Positions 51,691 through 60,552 of a stretch of 64,000 nt of DNA are shown piece by piece. Each line of letters starts with the position of its first letter. Position 1 is the first letter of the stretch. The notes under the pieces are model-generated. The model saw only the letters and a program-made list of their open reading frames with translations. It was not told the DNA's origin and searched no databases. The translations under genes were made by a program, and so were the position numbers. The stretch comes from Azospirillum soli (GTDB taxonomy: Bacteria > Pseudomonadota > Alphaproteobacteria > Azospirillales > Azospirillaceae), in contig NZ_JAGINQ010000014.1 in NCBI RefSeq assembly GCF_017876165.1, forward strand, positions 1-64,000, written 5' to 3'.

Positions 51691-53472
51691 AATTTCGCCA
51701 CGCCCCATCTCCCCTGTCGCCTGCTCCCACAGTTCGCGGAAGCGCGGCTGGCGAACCAGCAGTTCGTTCAGGGAACCGACGTCCAGAACCCGCCCGTCGG
51801 ACATGTAGACGATGGTCGTGAAGCGCGGCAGCAGGTGCAGCCGGTGGATGGCCGACACGATGCAGGATTCCGGGAACTCCGCCATCAGGTTGGCGTAGAC
51901 CTGCGCCTCCGTCGCGGGGTCAAGGCTGCTGGTCGGCTCGTCCAGCATGATGATCGGGCTGAACTTGGCGGCCAGGATGCCGCGCGCCAGCGCCAGCCGC
52001 TGCTTCTGCCCGCCGGACAGGTTGCCGCCGCGCTCCACGATGCGGGTCTTCAGCCCATGCGGCATGGCATCGACGATGGGCGTCAGGCGGGCGAGGTCGC
52101 AGGCGTGCCGGACGGCTTCGTCGGAATGCTCGATGCCCATGGTCAGGTTGTGCTCGACCGTGTTCTCGAAGATCTCCGGGTCCTGCGGGATCAGTGTGGA
52201 GGCCGAACGCAGGTCCACCAGCTCCGGATGCTCCACCCCGTCGATGACGAAGCGGACGGAGCCCGGCTCGTATAGCCCGCTCAGCACCCGCATGAGGGAG
52301 CTTTTGCCGGACCCGCTCTCGCCGACCAGCGCGATGCGGTCGCCGCGCCGGAGCGTGATCGACACGTCGTCCAGGGTCGGCACAGCGCGGCGGCGGTTCG
52401 GGTGGTGGAAGCGCAAACCCTCGGCGTGGATTTCCCGCCAGTCGTCGGGAACGTGCCCGCCGGAGCCGCGCCGGTCCTCGGCGTCGAAGATCGCGTCGGC
52501 GCCGGACAGGTCGGTGCCGTGGCGGACGATGTCCTGCCACTGCGTGGCGAAGGAGCCGACCACCTCGCCGATCTGTTCGGAGTACTGGTAGACCATGACC
52601 GCCGTGCCGACCATGATGACGCCCGCCGACCGCCACTCCGTCCAGGCGTAGAAGGCGACCAGCCCGACGCGCAGGAACTGCCCGAACAGCTCGATGGTCA
52701 GCCACTTCGCCTCGTTGACCACGATGTTCCGCCGCAACGGCGCGAAGACCGCGTGCAGGCGCCCCATCATGGCGGAGCGGGTGGCCTCCTCCAGCCGCAA
52801 CGTCAGCACCGTGCCGACGTTGCCCAGGCTGTCCACCATCTCCGCCGTGTAGCGGCGCTCGGCCACGTTCTCGTCGTCGATCAGCTTGGCCATGGTGCGG
52901 TCCAGCCGCAGCACAATCAGGCCGAGCACGGCGTAGGCCGCGATCGCCGCCGCCCCGACCGGCGGGGAAATGGCGAACAGCGCCACCAGCGGCCCGAACA
53001 GGCCGACGCCGTTGCGCAGGTAGGTCCACTGGTTCTGCGCGAAGCCGAACAGGGCGAGGTTGGCCTTGCCGACCCGCTGGATCGTCTCGCCGGAATGGTG
53101 GGTCTCGTGCCAGCCCATGGGCAGGCGCATCAGCTTGGCGTAGACGGCGTCGGAGAAGCGTTCGCGGATCTTCAGGGCGGTGAAGCGCTCCACCACCCGG
53201 CCGGGGCCGTGCAGCAGCCAGCCGACCACGCCGGCCCCCAGCATCAGAAGCAGCGCCTTGGCCGCCGCCTCGATGTCCTGGGCGCGGGTGTCCTGCAACG
53301 CGTTGACCGCCATGCCGAAGAAATACGGCACGGCCAGCCGCGCCAGCTGCGCCGCGATCAGCAGGACGAAGAACAGGACGACCAGATGGCGGCAGCCGGC
53401 CGCGAAGTGCCAGAGCGCACCGTACAGGCGCAGCAGCCCGCGCCGGGGTTCGAGAGGATTGCGTCGGTCCAT
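51631..53472 (-). CDS. ABC exporter, fused permease and ATPase
   Basis: 613 residues from MDRRNPLEPRRGLL. Transmembrane ABC_membrane domain (about 25-320), then an ATPase: Walker A GESGSGKSSL, Q-loop TLIPQDPEIFENTV, signature NLSGGQKQRLALARG, Walker B PIIMLDEPTSSLDP and H-loop SAIHRLHLL. It should work as a homodimer exporting lipid or a peptide; the substrate is unknown. The last residues (SPLPSPMGEGGTRAEGVGG) are encoded by the palindromic repeat. It is divergent from hpnH with a 167-base gap, so a link to hopanoid lipids is possible but unproven. Confidence 0.87.
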   Translation of the reverse strand: MDRRNPLEPRRGLLRLYGALWHFAAGCRHLVVLFFVLLIAAQLARLAVPYFFGMAVNALQDTRAQDIEAAAKALLLMLGAGVVGWLLHGPGRVVERFTALKIRERFSDAVYAKLMRLPMGWHETHHSGETIQRVGKANLALFGFAQNQWTYLRNGVGLFGPLVALFAISPPVGAAAIAAYAVLGLIVLRLDRTMAKLIDDENVAERRYTAEMVDSLGNVGTVLTLRLEEATRSAMMGRLHAVFAPLRRNIVVNEAKWLTIELFGQFLRVGLVAFYAWTEWRSAGVIMVGTAVMVYQYSEQIGEVVGSFATQWQDIVRHGTDLSGADAIFDAEDRRGSGGHVPDDWREIHAEGLRFHHPNRRRAVPTLDDVSITLRRGDRIALVGESGSGKSSLMRVLSGLYEPGSVRFVIDGVEHPELVDLRSASTLIPQDPEIFENTVEHNLTMGIEHSDEAVRHACDLARLTPIVDAMPHGLKTRIVERGGNLSGGQKQRLALARGILAAKFSPIIMLDEPTSSLDPATEAQVYANLMAEFPESCIVSAIHRLHLLPRFTTIVYMSDGRVLDVGSLNELLVRQPRFRELWEQATGEMGRGEISPLPSPMGEGGTRAEGVGG

Positions 53473-53537
53473 GGATTCGCGTCTCGATGACCCTTCCGAC
53501 AACACCGGGGGCGGGGCGATGGGTCCGGGCCGGGTAT

Positions 53538-53555
53538 CATACAGTAATCTACCTG
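53538..53555. promoter_or_regulatory. Candidate operator in the hpnH/ABC divergent region
   Basis: CATACAGTAATCTACCT contains the dyad GTA-N3-TAC. A similar site, CATACGGTAGTGTACGT, lies at 57816-57832 between shc and hpnN. Twelve of the first 15 positions agree. Confidence 0.4.
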
Positions 53556-53585
53556 CCGCTCGTCCATGGCCTGCGCAAACTGAGC

Positions 53586-53619
53586 AACGGAGTTCCGTCC
53601 ACAACGGAGTTCCGTCCAC
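53586..53619. repeat. Two perfect 17-bp direct repeats upstream of hpnH
   Basis: AACGGAGTTCCGTCCAC occurs twice without a spacer, ending about 20 bases before the hpnH start. Each unit contains CGGA-GT-TCCG, a short dyad. Confidence 0.6.
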
Positions 53620-53639
53620 AACTGAAAGTGAACAACGGC

Positions 53640-54785
53640 ATGGCGGTTCCTCTGATCCAGGCGGCGATGGTCGGCGCCTACGTCGTGGGCCAGCATCTGC
53701 GCGGCAACCGGCGCTTCCCGCTGGTCCTGATGCTGGAACCGCTGTTCCGCTGCAACCTCGCCTGCGCGGGTTGCGGCAAGATCGACTATCCCGAACCGAT
53801 CCTGCGCCGCCGCCTGTCGGTCGCGGAATGCCTGGACGCGGTGGAGGAATGCGGCGCGCCCGTCGTCTCCATTGCCGGCGGCGAGCCGCTGCTGCATCCG
53901 GAGATCGACCGGATCGTGGCCGGGATCACGGCGCGGCGGAAGTTCGTGTACCTCTGCACCAACGCCCTGCTGCTGGAAAAGCGGCTGGACCGCTTCAAGC
54001 CAAGCCCCTTCTTCACATGGTCTGTCCACCTCGACGGCGGGCGGGAGGAGCATGACCGGGCGGTCTGCCAGGACGGCGTCTTCGACCGCGCCGTGGCGGC
54101 GATCCGGGCGGCGAAGGCGCGGGGCTTTCGCGTCAACATCAACTGCACCCTGTTCGACGGGGCGGAGCCGGCCAAGGTCGCCGCCTTCTTCGACGAGGCC
54201 ATGGCGGCCGGCATCGACGCCATCACCGTGTCGCCCGGCTACGCCTACGAACGCGCCCCGGACCAGGAGCATTTCCTGAACCGCCGCAAGACCAAGGAAC
54301 TGTTCCGCGCCGTATTCTCGCGCGGCCGGGGCAAGGGTTGGCGGTTCGCGCAGTCGCCGCTGTTCCTCGACTTCCTGGCGGGGAACCAGACCTACCACTG
54401 CTCCCCCTGGGGCAACCCGACCCGGAACGTCTTTGGTTGGCAGCGCCCCTGCTACCTGCTGGGCGAAAGCTATGCGCCGAGCTTCCGCGCGTTGATGGAA
54501 GAGACGGACTGGGACGCCTACGGCACCGGCCATTACGAGAAGTGCGCCAACTGCATGGTCCACAGCGGCTATGAGCCGACCGCCGTGGACGAGGCCGTGC
54601 GCCACCCGCTGAAGGCCATGGCCGCCGCACTGCGGGGTCCCCGGACGGACGGTCCGATGGCTCCGGAGATCCCGTTGGACCGCCAGCGCCCGGCGCAGGA
54701 AGTCTTCTCACGCCACGTCGCCGACGCGCTCCACCGGATCGAGGCCGAGGACGCCCCCCGGAAACGCGCCGGCAGCCGCGTGTAG
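53640..54785 (+). CDS. hpnH: Adenosyl-hopene transferase HpnH (radical SAM)
   Basis: 381 residues from MAVPLIQAAM; a GTG at 53628 is an alternative. The radical-SAM cluster is C38-x3-C42-x2-C45 in RCNLACAGCGK. SIAGGEPLLHPEID, GFRVNINCTLFDG, and the C-terminal cysteine region FGWQRPCYLLGESYAPSF...HYEKCANCMVHSGYEPTAV are conserved in HpnH. It joins 5'-deoxyadenosine to diploptene at the membrane, the first step of extended (C35) hopanoids. Its last 78 bases overlap the convergent hpnG. Confidence 0.93.
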   Translation: MAVPLIQAAMVGAYVVGQHLRGNRRFPLVLMLEPLFRCNLACAGCGKIDYPEPILRRRLSVAECLDAVEECGAPVVSIAGGEPLLHPEIDRIVAGITARRKFVYLCTNALLLEKRLDRFKPSPFFTWSVHLDGGREEHDRAVCQDGVFDRAVAAIRAAKARGFRVNINCTLFDGAEPAKVAAFFDEAMAAGIDAITVSPGYAYERAPDQEHFLNRRKTKELFRAVFSRGRGKGWRFAQSPLFLDFLAGNQTYHCSPWGNPTRNVFGWQRPCYLLGESYAPSFRALMEETDWDAYGTGHYEKCANCMVHSGYEPTAVDEAVRHPLKAMAAALRGPRTDGPMAPEIPLDRQRPAQEVFSRHVADALHRIEAEDAPRKRAGSRV

Positions 54786-55388
54786 CGCCAGCAAGGCCCA
54801 CCCGAAGTCCAGGCCCAGCCGGCATAGCCCGGCAACCTGCCGGGGCTCCCCCGCGAGCCGCGCCAGCACCGCCGCCGGCGCGATCCGCCCTTGGCCGTCC
54901 AGCCCCGACAACGCCAGCGGCGGCAGCGCGCGGCCCGCCGGGTCGGCCACGGCGCGCAGCACGGCGAAGGGCCGCCCCCGCCGATGGCACACCCGCGCCA
55001 CGGCGAGGCTTTCCATATCGACGGCCAGCGCCCCCGTGCGGGTGTGGAGATCGGTCTTTTCAGAGACGGCGACGACCGGGCGGGTGGCCCCGGCCACCGC
55101 CCCTGAACGGGCCTGCGGAAACGCACCGGCCAACCGGCTCCGCCACACCGGATCCGTACCGTAGGAAACACCGTCACCGACCACCGCCGTCGCCAGGACG
55201 AGCGTTCCCGGCCGCAGGTCCGGCGCCAAGCCGCCGGCAACGCCGAAGCTGACGATACCCACCGTCCCGGCATCCAGCAGCGCCTCCGCCGCCGCTTCGG
55301 CGTCGGCGCCCGCGCAGGCCACGGGAAGGCCGGTCCGGCGGGCAAGCCGAGCCTCGACCGCCATGCCGGTGAGCAGGGCCGGCATCAT
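54708..55388 (-). CDS. hpnG: Hopanoid-associated phosphorylase HpnG
   Basis: 226 residues, a nucleoside-phosphorylase fold: GIVSFGVAGGLAPDLRPGTLVLATAVV, TGALAVDMESLAVARVCHRRGRPFAVLRAVADPAGRALPP. HpnG removes adenine from adenosyl-hopane. The ATGATG start overlaps the stop of the DUF2141 gene, so shc, DUF2141 and hpnG are one operon. The 3' end overlaps that of hpnH on the other strand by 78 bases, an unusual antisense arrangement of two consecutive pathway enzymes. Confidence 0.9.
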   Translation of the reverse strand: MMPALLTGMAVEARLARRTGLPVACAGADAEAAAEALLDAGTVGIVSFGVAGGLAPDLRPGTLVLATAVVGDGVSYGTDPVWRSRLAGAFPQARSGAVAGATRPVVAVSEKTDLHTRTGALAVDMESLAVARVCHRRGRPFAVLRAVADPAGRALPPLALSGLDGQGRIAPAAVLARLAGEPRQVAGLCRLGLDFGWALLALHAAAGAFPGGVLGLDPVERVGDVA

Positions 55389-55816
55389 TGGGAGAGCCAG
55401 TAGCGCAGGGTCAAGCTCGTCTCCAACCGGCCCGGCCCGACCGTGACGGCGGCGTTCTTGAAGCTGGGTGGGGCCATGCGTACGGGGGCGTCGTTGCTGA
55501 AGCCGAAGCCCTCCAGCGGCACGCCGAGGAAGTTGCGGTCGATACGCTCGTTGCCGTTCTCGTCATGGTACACGCGCACGGCGTACGTCCCCGGCGGCAC
55601 GCCGGGCACGGTCACCGTGACGGCCCCCGCCTGCGCCGGAACGGAGGCCCGGAAGGCGCAGGTTCCGCCGATGAAGACCTCCTCCGCGCAGACGCCGACG
55701 ACGATGCTGCCCTGGTCGTTCCGGACACCCTGGACCCGAACGGCCACCTCCCCCGCCATGGCCCCCGCCATGGCCGGCGCGGCGGCCAGCAGAAGCGCCA
55801 AGGCGAGCTGCGCCAT
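55385..55816 (-). CDS. DUF2141 exported protein in the shc operon
   Basis: 143 residues. The signal peptide MAQLALALLLAAAPAMAGA is followed by a DUF2141 domain: VRVQGVRNDQGSIVVGVCAEEVFIG, VPGVPPGTYAVRVYHDENGNERIDRNFLGVPLEGFGFSNDAP. It has a beta-sandwich (transthyretin-like) feel and two Cys that may form a disulfide. It lies between shc (one-base TGATG overlap) and hpnG (four-base overlap), so it is co-translated with hopanoid enzymes. The function is unknown; a periplasmic hopanoid-binding or transfer role is an inference. Confidence 0.85.
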   Translation of the reverse strand: MAQLALALLLAAAPAMAGAMAGEVAVRVQGVRNDQGSIVVGVCAEEVFIGGTCAFRASVPAQAGAVTVTVPGVPPGTYAVRVYHDENGNERIDRNFLGVPLEGFGFSNDAPVRMAPPSFKNAAVTVGPGRLETSLTLRYWLSQ

Positions 55817-57747
55817 CACCCCCGCAGCGCCCGGTACCGCGCCAGCGCCCACAGCGGGAAGGCGGCCGGATAGCCATGGTACTTCAGGTAGAAGACGCGC
55901 GGGAAGCCCACGGCGGTGAAGGGCTCCTCGCTCCACAGGCCCTCGGCGTTGCGGGTCGCCAGCAGGTAATCGATGCCGCGCGCCACCGCCGGGTGGTCCA
56001 CCTGCCCCGCCGCCATCAGGCCGAGCAGCGCCCAGGCGGTCTGCGAGGGCGTGGCGACCGGCCCTTCGCCGCGCGGGCCGTCCGGCCAGTAGGAGGCGCC
56101 GTCCTCCCCCCACCCGCCGTCCGGCCTCTGCCGCGACAGCAGCCAGCGCGCCGCCCGCGCCACCTCCTGCGCGGAGGACGGCACCCCGGCAGCGGCCAGC
56201 GCCTCCAACGCCGACCACGTTCCGTAGACGTAGTTGGTGCCCCAGCGTCCGAACCACGCGCCGTCCGCCTCCTGCTCCCGCTCCAGGAAGGAGAGCCCGC
56301 GCCGCAGGGCGAAGGTGTCCCGGTCCTCCCCCAGCCGGGCCAGCATCATGACGCAGCGGGCCGTCACGTCCGTGGTCGGCGGGTCGAGCAGCGCGCCATG
56401 GTCGGCGAAGGGGATGTGGTTCAGGAAGTCGTGCTGGTTCTCGGCGTCGAAGGCGCCCCAGCCGCCGTTGCGGCTCTGCATGCCGACGATCCAGTCGCGG
56501 GCGCGCCGGATCGGCGTGTCGTACCGCCCGGCGTCGATGCGCTGGAACGCCATGACCACCATGGCGGTGTCGTCGGTGTCCGGATAGTGGGGGTTGGTGT
56601 ACTGGAAGGCCCAGCCCCCCGGCGCCAGCCCCGGCCTCTGCCATGCCCAGTCGCCGACCACGTCCAGGATCTGCCGCCCGACCAGCCAGTCGGCGCCGCG
56701 CCGCGCCGCCTCGACCGCCACCGGCATGCCCGTCTCGCACAGGGCGTTGCAGATGATGGCCGTGTCCCAGACCGGCGACAGGCAGGGCTGGCAGTAAGTC
56801 CGCCCCGGCTGCCGCACCAGCAGCCCGCGCAGAGCCCGCCGGGCCATGGCGGCGTCCGGATGGTCCGGGCTGTGGCCCAGGCAGTGGAACATCAGGACCG
56901 CGTTCGCCATGGCCGGGAAGATGGCGCCCAGCCCGTCCTCCCCGTTCAGCCGCTCCGTCACGAAGCGGACGGCGCGGTCGATGCCCTGCTGCCGCCAGTC
57001 GGCGGGAAAGCGCGGCTCCACCGCGTGCAGGGCGGCGTCCAGCGCCCGGAACAGGGTCGCCCAGCCGCTCCGGCCGGTGTTGCTGTGCCAGTTGCGGACC
57101 CGCTCCGGCGGTTCCGTGAACAGCTCCGAAATGCGGACTCCGCGCGGATTGGCGGCGCGCGGGCGATAGGCCATCACCACCAGCAGCGGCACCACCACCG
57201 TCCGCGACCAGTAGGAGATGCGCGAGATGTGAAAGGGCGACCACTCCGGCAGGTTCATGATCTCCACCGGCATGGCCGGCACGGCCCGCCAGGGGATCTC
57301 GCCGAACAGGGCCAGCAGGATGCGGGTGAAGACGTTGCAGCGGGCCGCCCCGCCGCGCGATAAGATCGCCTCGCGCGCCCGGCGCATGTGCGGGGCGTCC
57401 GGCGGGTCGCCCGCCGCCTTCAGGGCAAAATAGGCCTTCACGCTGCAACTGACGTCCATGGCGCCGCCGTGGAACAGCGGCCAGCCGCCGTCCGCCCCCT
57501 GGCCGGCGCGGATGAAGGCGGCCAGCTCACCCTCCAGAACCGGGTCGATCTCGTCGAGGATATGCTGGAGAAGCAGGTATTCGGCGGGGATGGTGGCGTC
57601 GGCTTCCAGCTCGAACACCCAATGCCCGTCGGCCCGCTGCCGCCGGACCAGCGCGTCCGCAGCACCAGTCACCGCCTCCGCCAGGGCCTCGGCCGACGGT
57701 TCCGCCCGCCGGACCCGAAAGGCCGCGCTTGCCTCGTCTTTGTACAT
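55816..57747 (-). CDS. shc: Squalene-hopene cyclase
   Basis: 643 residues from MYKDEASAAF. The catalytic DxDD motif is D390-T-D392-D393 (PDTDDTA). Several QW motifs are visible (QRADGHWVFELE, GQGADGGWPLF, QSRNGGWGAFDAEN, QEADGAWFGRWG, QRPDGGWGEDG, RNAEGLWSEEP). The normal length is about 650. It cyclises squalene to hopene/hopanol at the membrane. The stop overlaps the DUF2141 start. The start is preceded by GGGAAACGGG. It is divergent from hpnN. Confidence 0.95.
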   Translation of the reverse strand: MYKDEASAAFRVRRAEPSAEALAEAVTGAADALVRRQRADGHWVFELEADATIPAEYLLLQHILDEIDPVLEGELAAFIRAGQGADGGWPLFHGGAMDVSCSVKAYFALKAAGDPPDAPHMRRAREAILSRGGAARCNVFTRILLALFGEIPWRAVPAMPVEIMNLPEWSPFHISRISYWSRTVVVPLLVVMAYRPRAANPRGVRISELFTEPPERVRNWHSNTGRSGWATLFRALDAALHAVEPRFPADWRQQGIDRAVRFVTERLNGEDGLGAIFPAMANAVLMFHCLGHSPDHPDAAMARRALRGLLVRQPGRTYCQPCLSPVWDTAIICNALCETGMPVAVEAARRGADWLVGRQILDVVGDWAWQRPGLAPGGWAFQYTNPHYPDTDDTAMVVMAFQRIDAGRYDTPIRRARDWIVGMQSRNGGWGAFDAENQHDFLNHIPFADHGALLDPPTTDVTARCVMMLARLGEDRDTFALRRGLSFLEREQEADGAWFGRWGTNYVYGTWSALEALAAAGVPSSAQEVARAARWLLSRQRPDGGWGEDGASYWPDGPRGEGPVATPSQTAWALLGLMAAGQVDHPAVARGIDYLLATRNAEGLWSEEPFTAVGFPRVFYLKYHGYPAAFPLWALARYRALRG

Positions 57748-57891
57748 CCCGTTTCCCGGATTCCCATTATTCTGGGGCACATGAGGTGCCGCGCCGGGGC
57801 CGGGGCGGGAAGTAACATACGGTAGTGTACGTTGGGCGGCGTTCGCGGTTCTGACAGAGTGCGCCGCTATCGAATCAGGAGGCGCTTGCGC
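57748..57891. promoter_or_regulatory. Divergent shc/hpnN promoter region
   Basis: 144 bases. It contains the CATACGGTAGTGTACGT site (57816-57832) similar to that before hpnH. It also holds GGAAG-N17-CGTT (57808-57833), one base off the EcfG-type consensus GGAAC-N16/17-CGTT on the hpnN strand. EcfG control of a hopanoid gene (hpnP) is known in Rhodopseudomonas. Confidence 0.4.
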
Positions 57892-60552
57892 GTGCTGGAC
57901 CGCCTGACGGCTTTCGGAAAAGCCATGATCGCCGGCGCCAGCGCGGCGTCCTGCCGGTGGCCGATCACGACGGTCGTGGTCACCGTCCTGCTGTCCGTGC
58001 TGGCCACATGGTATTCGGCCGAGCGTCTGGCGATCAGCACGAGCACCACCGACATGATCGCGCCCGAGGCCGCCTTCCGCCGCAACACGGACACCTACCG
58101 GCAGGCCTTCCCCTTCGCCGACGACCAGATCGTCGTCGTGGTGGACTCTCCCTCTCCCGACCAGTCCGACGCGGCGGCCTTGAGGCTGGCCGAATTGATG
58201 GCCGGATACCCGCAGGCGCTGGCCGGCGCCGAGGTGCCCTCGGCCGATCCGTATTTCCGCCGCTACGGCCTGCTGTTTCTCGACACCGACGCGTTGCAGG
58301 ACTTGGCGACGCGGCTGGCCGGCGCGCAGGCCGCACTCGGCGCGCTGAACGCGGCGCCGAATCTGCGCGGGCTGGCCGACCTGCTGGACCTCGTCCTCGG
58401 CCACACGGACGAAAACGCCCCGGCATCGCTGGCCGATCTGCTGAACCGCCTGGCCGACAGCACGGCGACGGTCGCCGAGGGGCGGCCCGTGCCGGTGTCC
58501 TGGACCGGGCTGGTCCAGGGCGAGGAGGACCAGATCGGCAACCGGCGCTTCGTCCTCGTCCAGCCACGGCTCGACAACGCCTCCTTCGGGCGGGGGCGGC
58601 CGGCGGTGGAGGCGGTGCGCGGCGCCGTCGCCAGCCTGAAGAACGAACCCTCCGGGCAAGGGGTGGAGGTGCGGGTCACCGGCGCCGTCCCTCTGCGCCA
58701 GACGGAGCTCGACACCGTCGCCAACACCGCCGGCCTCGCCACGATCCTGTCTTTCGTGCTGGTGTCGGCGGTGCTGATTATCGGCATGCGGTCCGGGCGG
58801 CTGATCGCCTGCGTGATGCTGCTGCTCTTGCTGGGGCTGTCGCTGAACGCCGGGGCGGCGGCGCTGACGGTGGGGCGGCTGAACCTGATCTCCGTCACCT
58901 GCGCGGTGATGTTCTTCGGGCTCGGCGACGATTTCGGCAGCCACCTGGGCCTGCGCTACCAGGAAGGGCTTCGGCTCGGCCTGTCGCGCGTCGCGGCGGC
59001 GGTGGAGGCGGCCAAGGGCGTCGGCCCGGCGCTGGTGCTCAGCACCACCTGCGCGGTGATCGGCTTTCTGTCCTTCGTCCCGACCGACTATGTCGGCATG
59101 GCGGAGTTCGGGATCATCTCCGCTCTCGGCATGGGCATTGCGCTGTTCATCAGCCTGACCGTGCTGCCGGCCCTGATCGTGCTGCTGCGGCCGGGCCAAG
59201 GCGTGGCGCCGCCGGTGCAGGAGGATCGGGGCTTTGCCGGTTGGATCACGCGCAACAGCCGCGCCATCCTGATCGGGGCGGGGATCAGCGCCGTCGCGTC
59301 GGTGGCGGCCCTGCCTCTGGTCCGGCTGGACGTGAACCCGCTGAACCTTCAGGACCGCCGGACGGAGGCGGTGCGCACCTACCGGGAGCTGGCGGAGACG
59401 CCGCGCACCTCCCCCTATTCCGTCAACATCCTGACGCCCGACCTGGACACGGCCCAGACCCTGGCGGAGCGGCTGCGCGCCCTGCCGGAATCGGGGGGCG
59501 TGCGCACCTTCGCCAGCTTCATTCCCAAGGACCAGGAGGCGAAGCTGCCGATCCTGGCCGACATGGGCCTTCTGCTCGGCCCCAGCCTGACCGCCCCACC
59601 GACCGCGCCTGAACTGGACGAGGCCGGGCGCGCCGAGGCGTTCGGGGCGCTGAAGGCCGTGCTTGCCCGGTACATCGCGGACAAGGGCGGCGCCCCGGAT
59701 GTCCGCGCGGCGACGGAGCGCTTCGCCAAGGCGCTCGACCACGTGCCGGAAGACCGGCTTGAGACGTTGGACGGAGCGCTGACCAGCGGCCTGCCACCCC
59801 TGCTCGAACGGCTGCGGGACGGCATCGCGGTCGAGCGGCCGGTGACGGCGGAGGACGTGCCGGACAGCATCAGGCGGCGCTGGATCGTCCCGGACGGCCG
59901 GGCGCGAATCGAGGTGCTGCCGACCCACGACATCTCCGACAGCCGCGAGATGGCCCGGTTCGCCGACGCGGTGCTCGCCATCGCCCCCAACGCCACCGGC
60001 GCCCCGGTGACGGTGACCGAGGCCGCGCGCGTGGTGCGCACCGCCTTCGCCGAGGCGACCGGGCTGACCCTGGTGCTGATCGCCCTTCTGCTGGTCCTGG
60101 TGCAGCGGTCGCTCTCGGGCCTCGTCCTGATCCTGGCGCCGCTGCTGCTGGCGGCGCTGTGGACCATGGCCACGGCGGGGGTGCTGGGCATCCCCTTCAA
60201 CTTCGCCAACGTCATCGTCATCCCGCTGCTGTTCGCGCTGGGCGTGTCGAGCAGCATCCACATGGTCTCGCGCGGCCAGGAGCTGGTGCGGGAGGGGGCA
60301 CCGGAATCCTCCTTCGGGATTGAGCTTCTGGTGACCAGCACGCCGCGCGCCGTTCTGGTCAGCACCCTGACCACCAGCACGGCCTTCGCCACGCTGGCCA
60401 TCTCCAGCCATCGGGGGCTGTCCAGCATGGGGATCCTGCTGGCGATCTCCATCACCTACACGGTCATCGCTTCGCTGATCGTTCTGCCGGGGCTGATGAT
60501 CGCGTGGCACCGGTACAGAACAAGAGCCCGTCCGCCGTCACCGATCCCATGA
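57892..60552 (+). CDS. hpnN: Hopanoid transporter HpnN (RND superfamily)
   Basis: 886 residues from a GTG with AGGAGG eight bases upstream. MMPL/RND architecture: one N-terminal helix (WPITTVVVTVLLSVLATWY), a large periplasmic loop, a six-helix block with VMFFGLGDDFGSHLGLRYQE, a second periplasmic loop, and another block with VIVIPLLFALGVSSSIHMVSRGQEL. HpnN moves hopanoids from the inner to the outer membrane in Rhodopseudomonas. It is divergent from shc. The last 89 bases overlap the convergent beta-propeller gene. Confidence 0.92.
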   Translation: MLDRLTAFGKAMIAGASAASCRWPITTVVVTVLLSVLATWYSAERLAISTSTTDMIAPEAAFRRNTDTYRQAFPFADDQIVVVVDSPSPDQSDAAALRLAELMAGYPQALAGAEVPSADPYFRRYGLLFLDTDALQDLATRLAGAQAALGALNAAPNLRGLADLLDLVLGHTDENAPASLADLLNRLADSTATVAEGRPVPVSWTGLVQGEEDQIGNRRFVLVQPRLDNASFGRGRPAVEAVRGAVASLKNEPSGQGVEVRVTGAVPLRQTELDTVANTAGLATILSFVLVSAVLIIGMRSGRLIACVMLLLLLGLSLNAGAAALTVGRLNLISVTCAVMFFGLGDDFGSHLGLRYQEGLRLGLSRVAAAVEAAKGVGPALVLSTTCAVIGFLSFVPTDYVGMAEFGIISALGMGIALFISLTVLPALIVLLRPGQGVAPPVQEDRGFAGWITRNSRAILIGAGISAVASVAALPLVRLDVNPLNLQDRRTEAVRTYRELAETPRTSPYSVNILTPDLDTAQTLAERLRALPESGGVRTFASFIPKDQEAKLPILADMGLLLGPSLTAPPTAPELDEAGRAEAFGALKAVLARYIADKGGAPDVRAATERFAKALDHVPEDRLETLDGALTSGLPPLLERLRDGIAVERPVTAEDVPDSIRRRWIVPDGRARIEVLPTHDISDSREMARFADAVLAIAPNATGAPVTVTEAARVVRTAFAEATGLTLVLIALLLVLVQRSLSGLVLILAPLLLAALWTMATAGVLGIPFNFANVIVIPLLFALGVSSSIHMVSRGQELVREGAPESSFGIELLVTSTPRAVLVSTLTTSTAFATLAISSHRGLSSMGILLAISITYTVIASLIVLPGLMIAWHRYRTRARPPSPIP

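Noticed and set aside
51383..51730. ORFs of about 100 codons in the region upstream of piuC
   Set aside because: They cover the heptamer array and the palindromic repeat, have no ribosome site, and read as mixed low-complexity sequence.
55445..55919. Plus-strand ORFs opposite DUF2141 and shc
   Set aside because: Shadow frames without ribosome sites; the minus-strand genes have signal peptide, conserved motifs and overlaps.
57748..60510. Upstream extension of the shc frame to 1564 codons
   Set aside because: The extension is antisense to hpnN and Arg/Gly/Gln-rich; shc starts at MYKDEAS with the normal length for the family.
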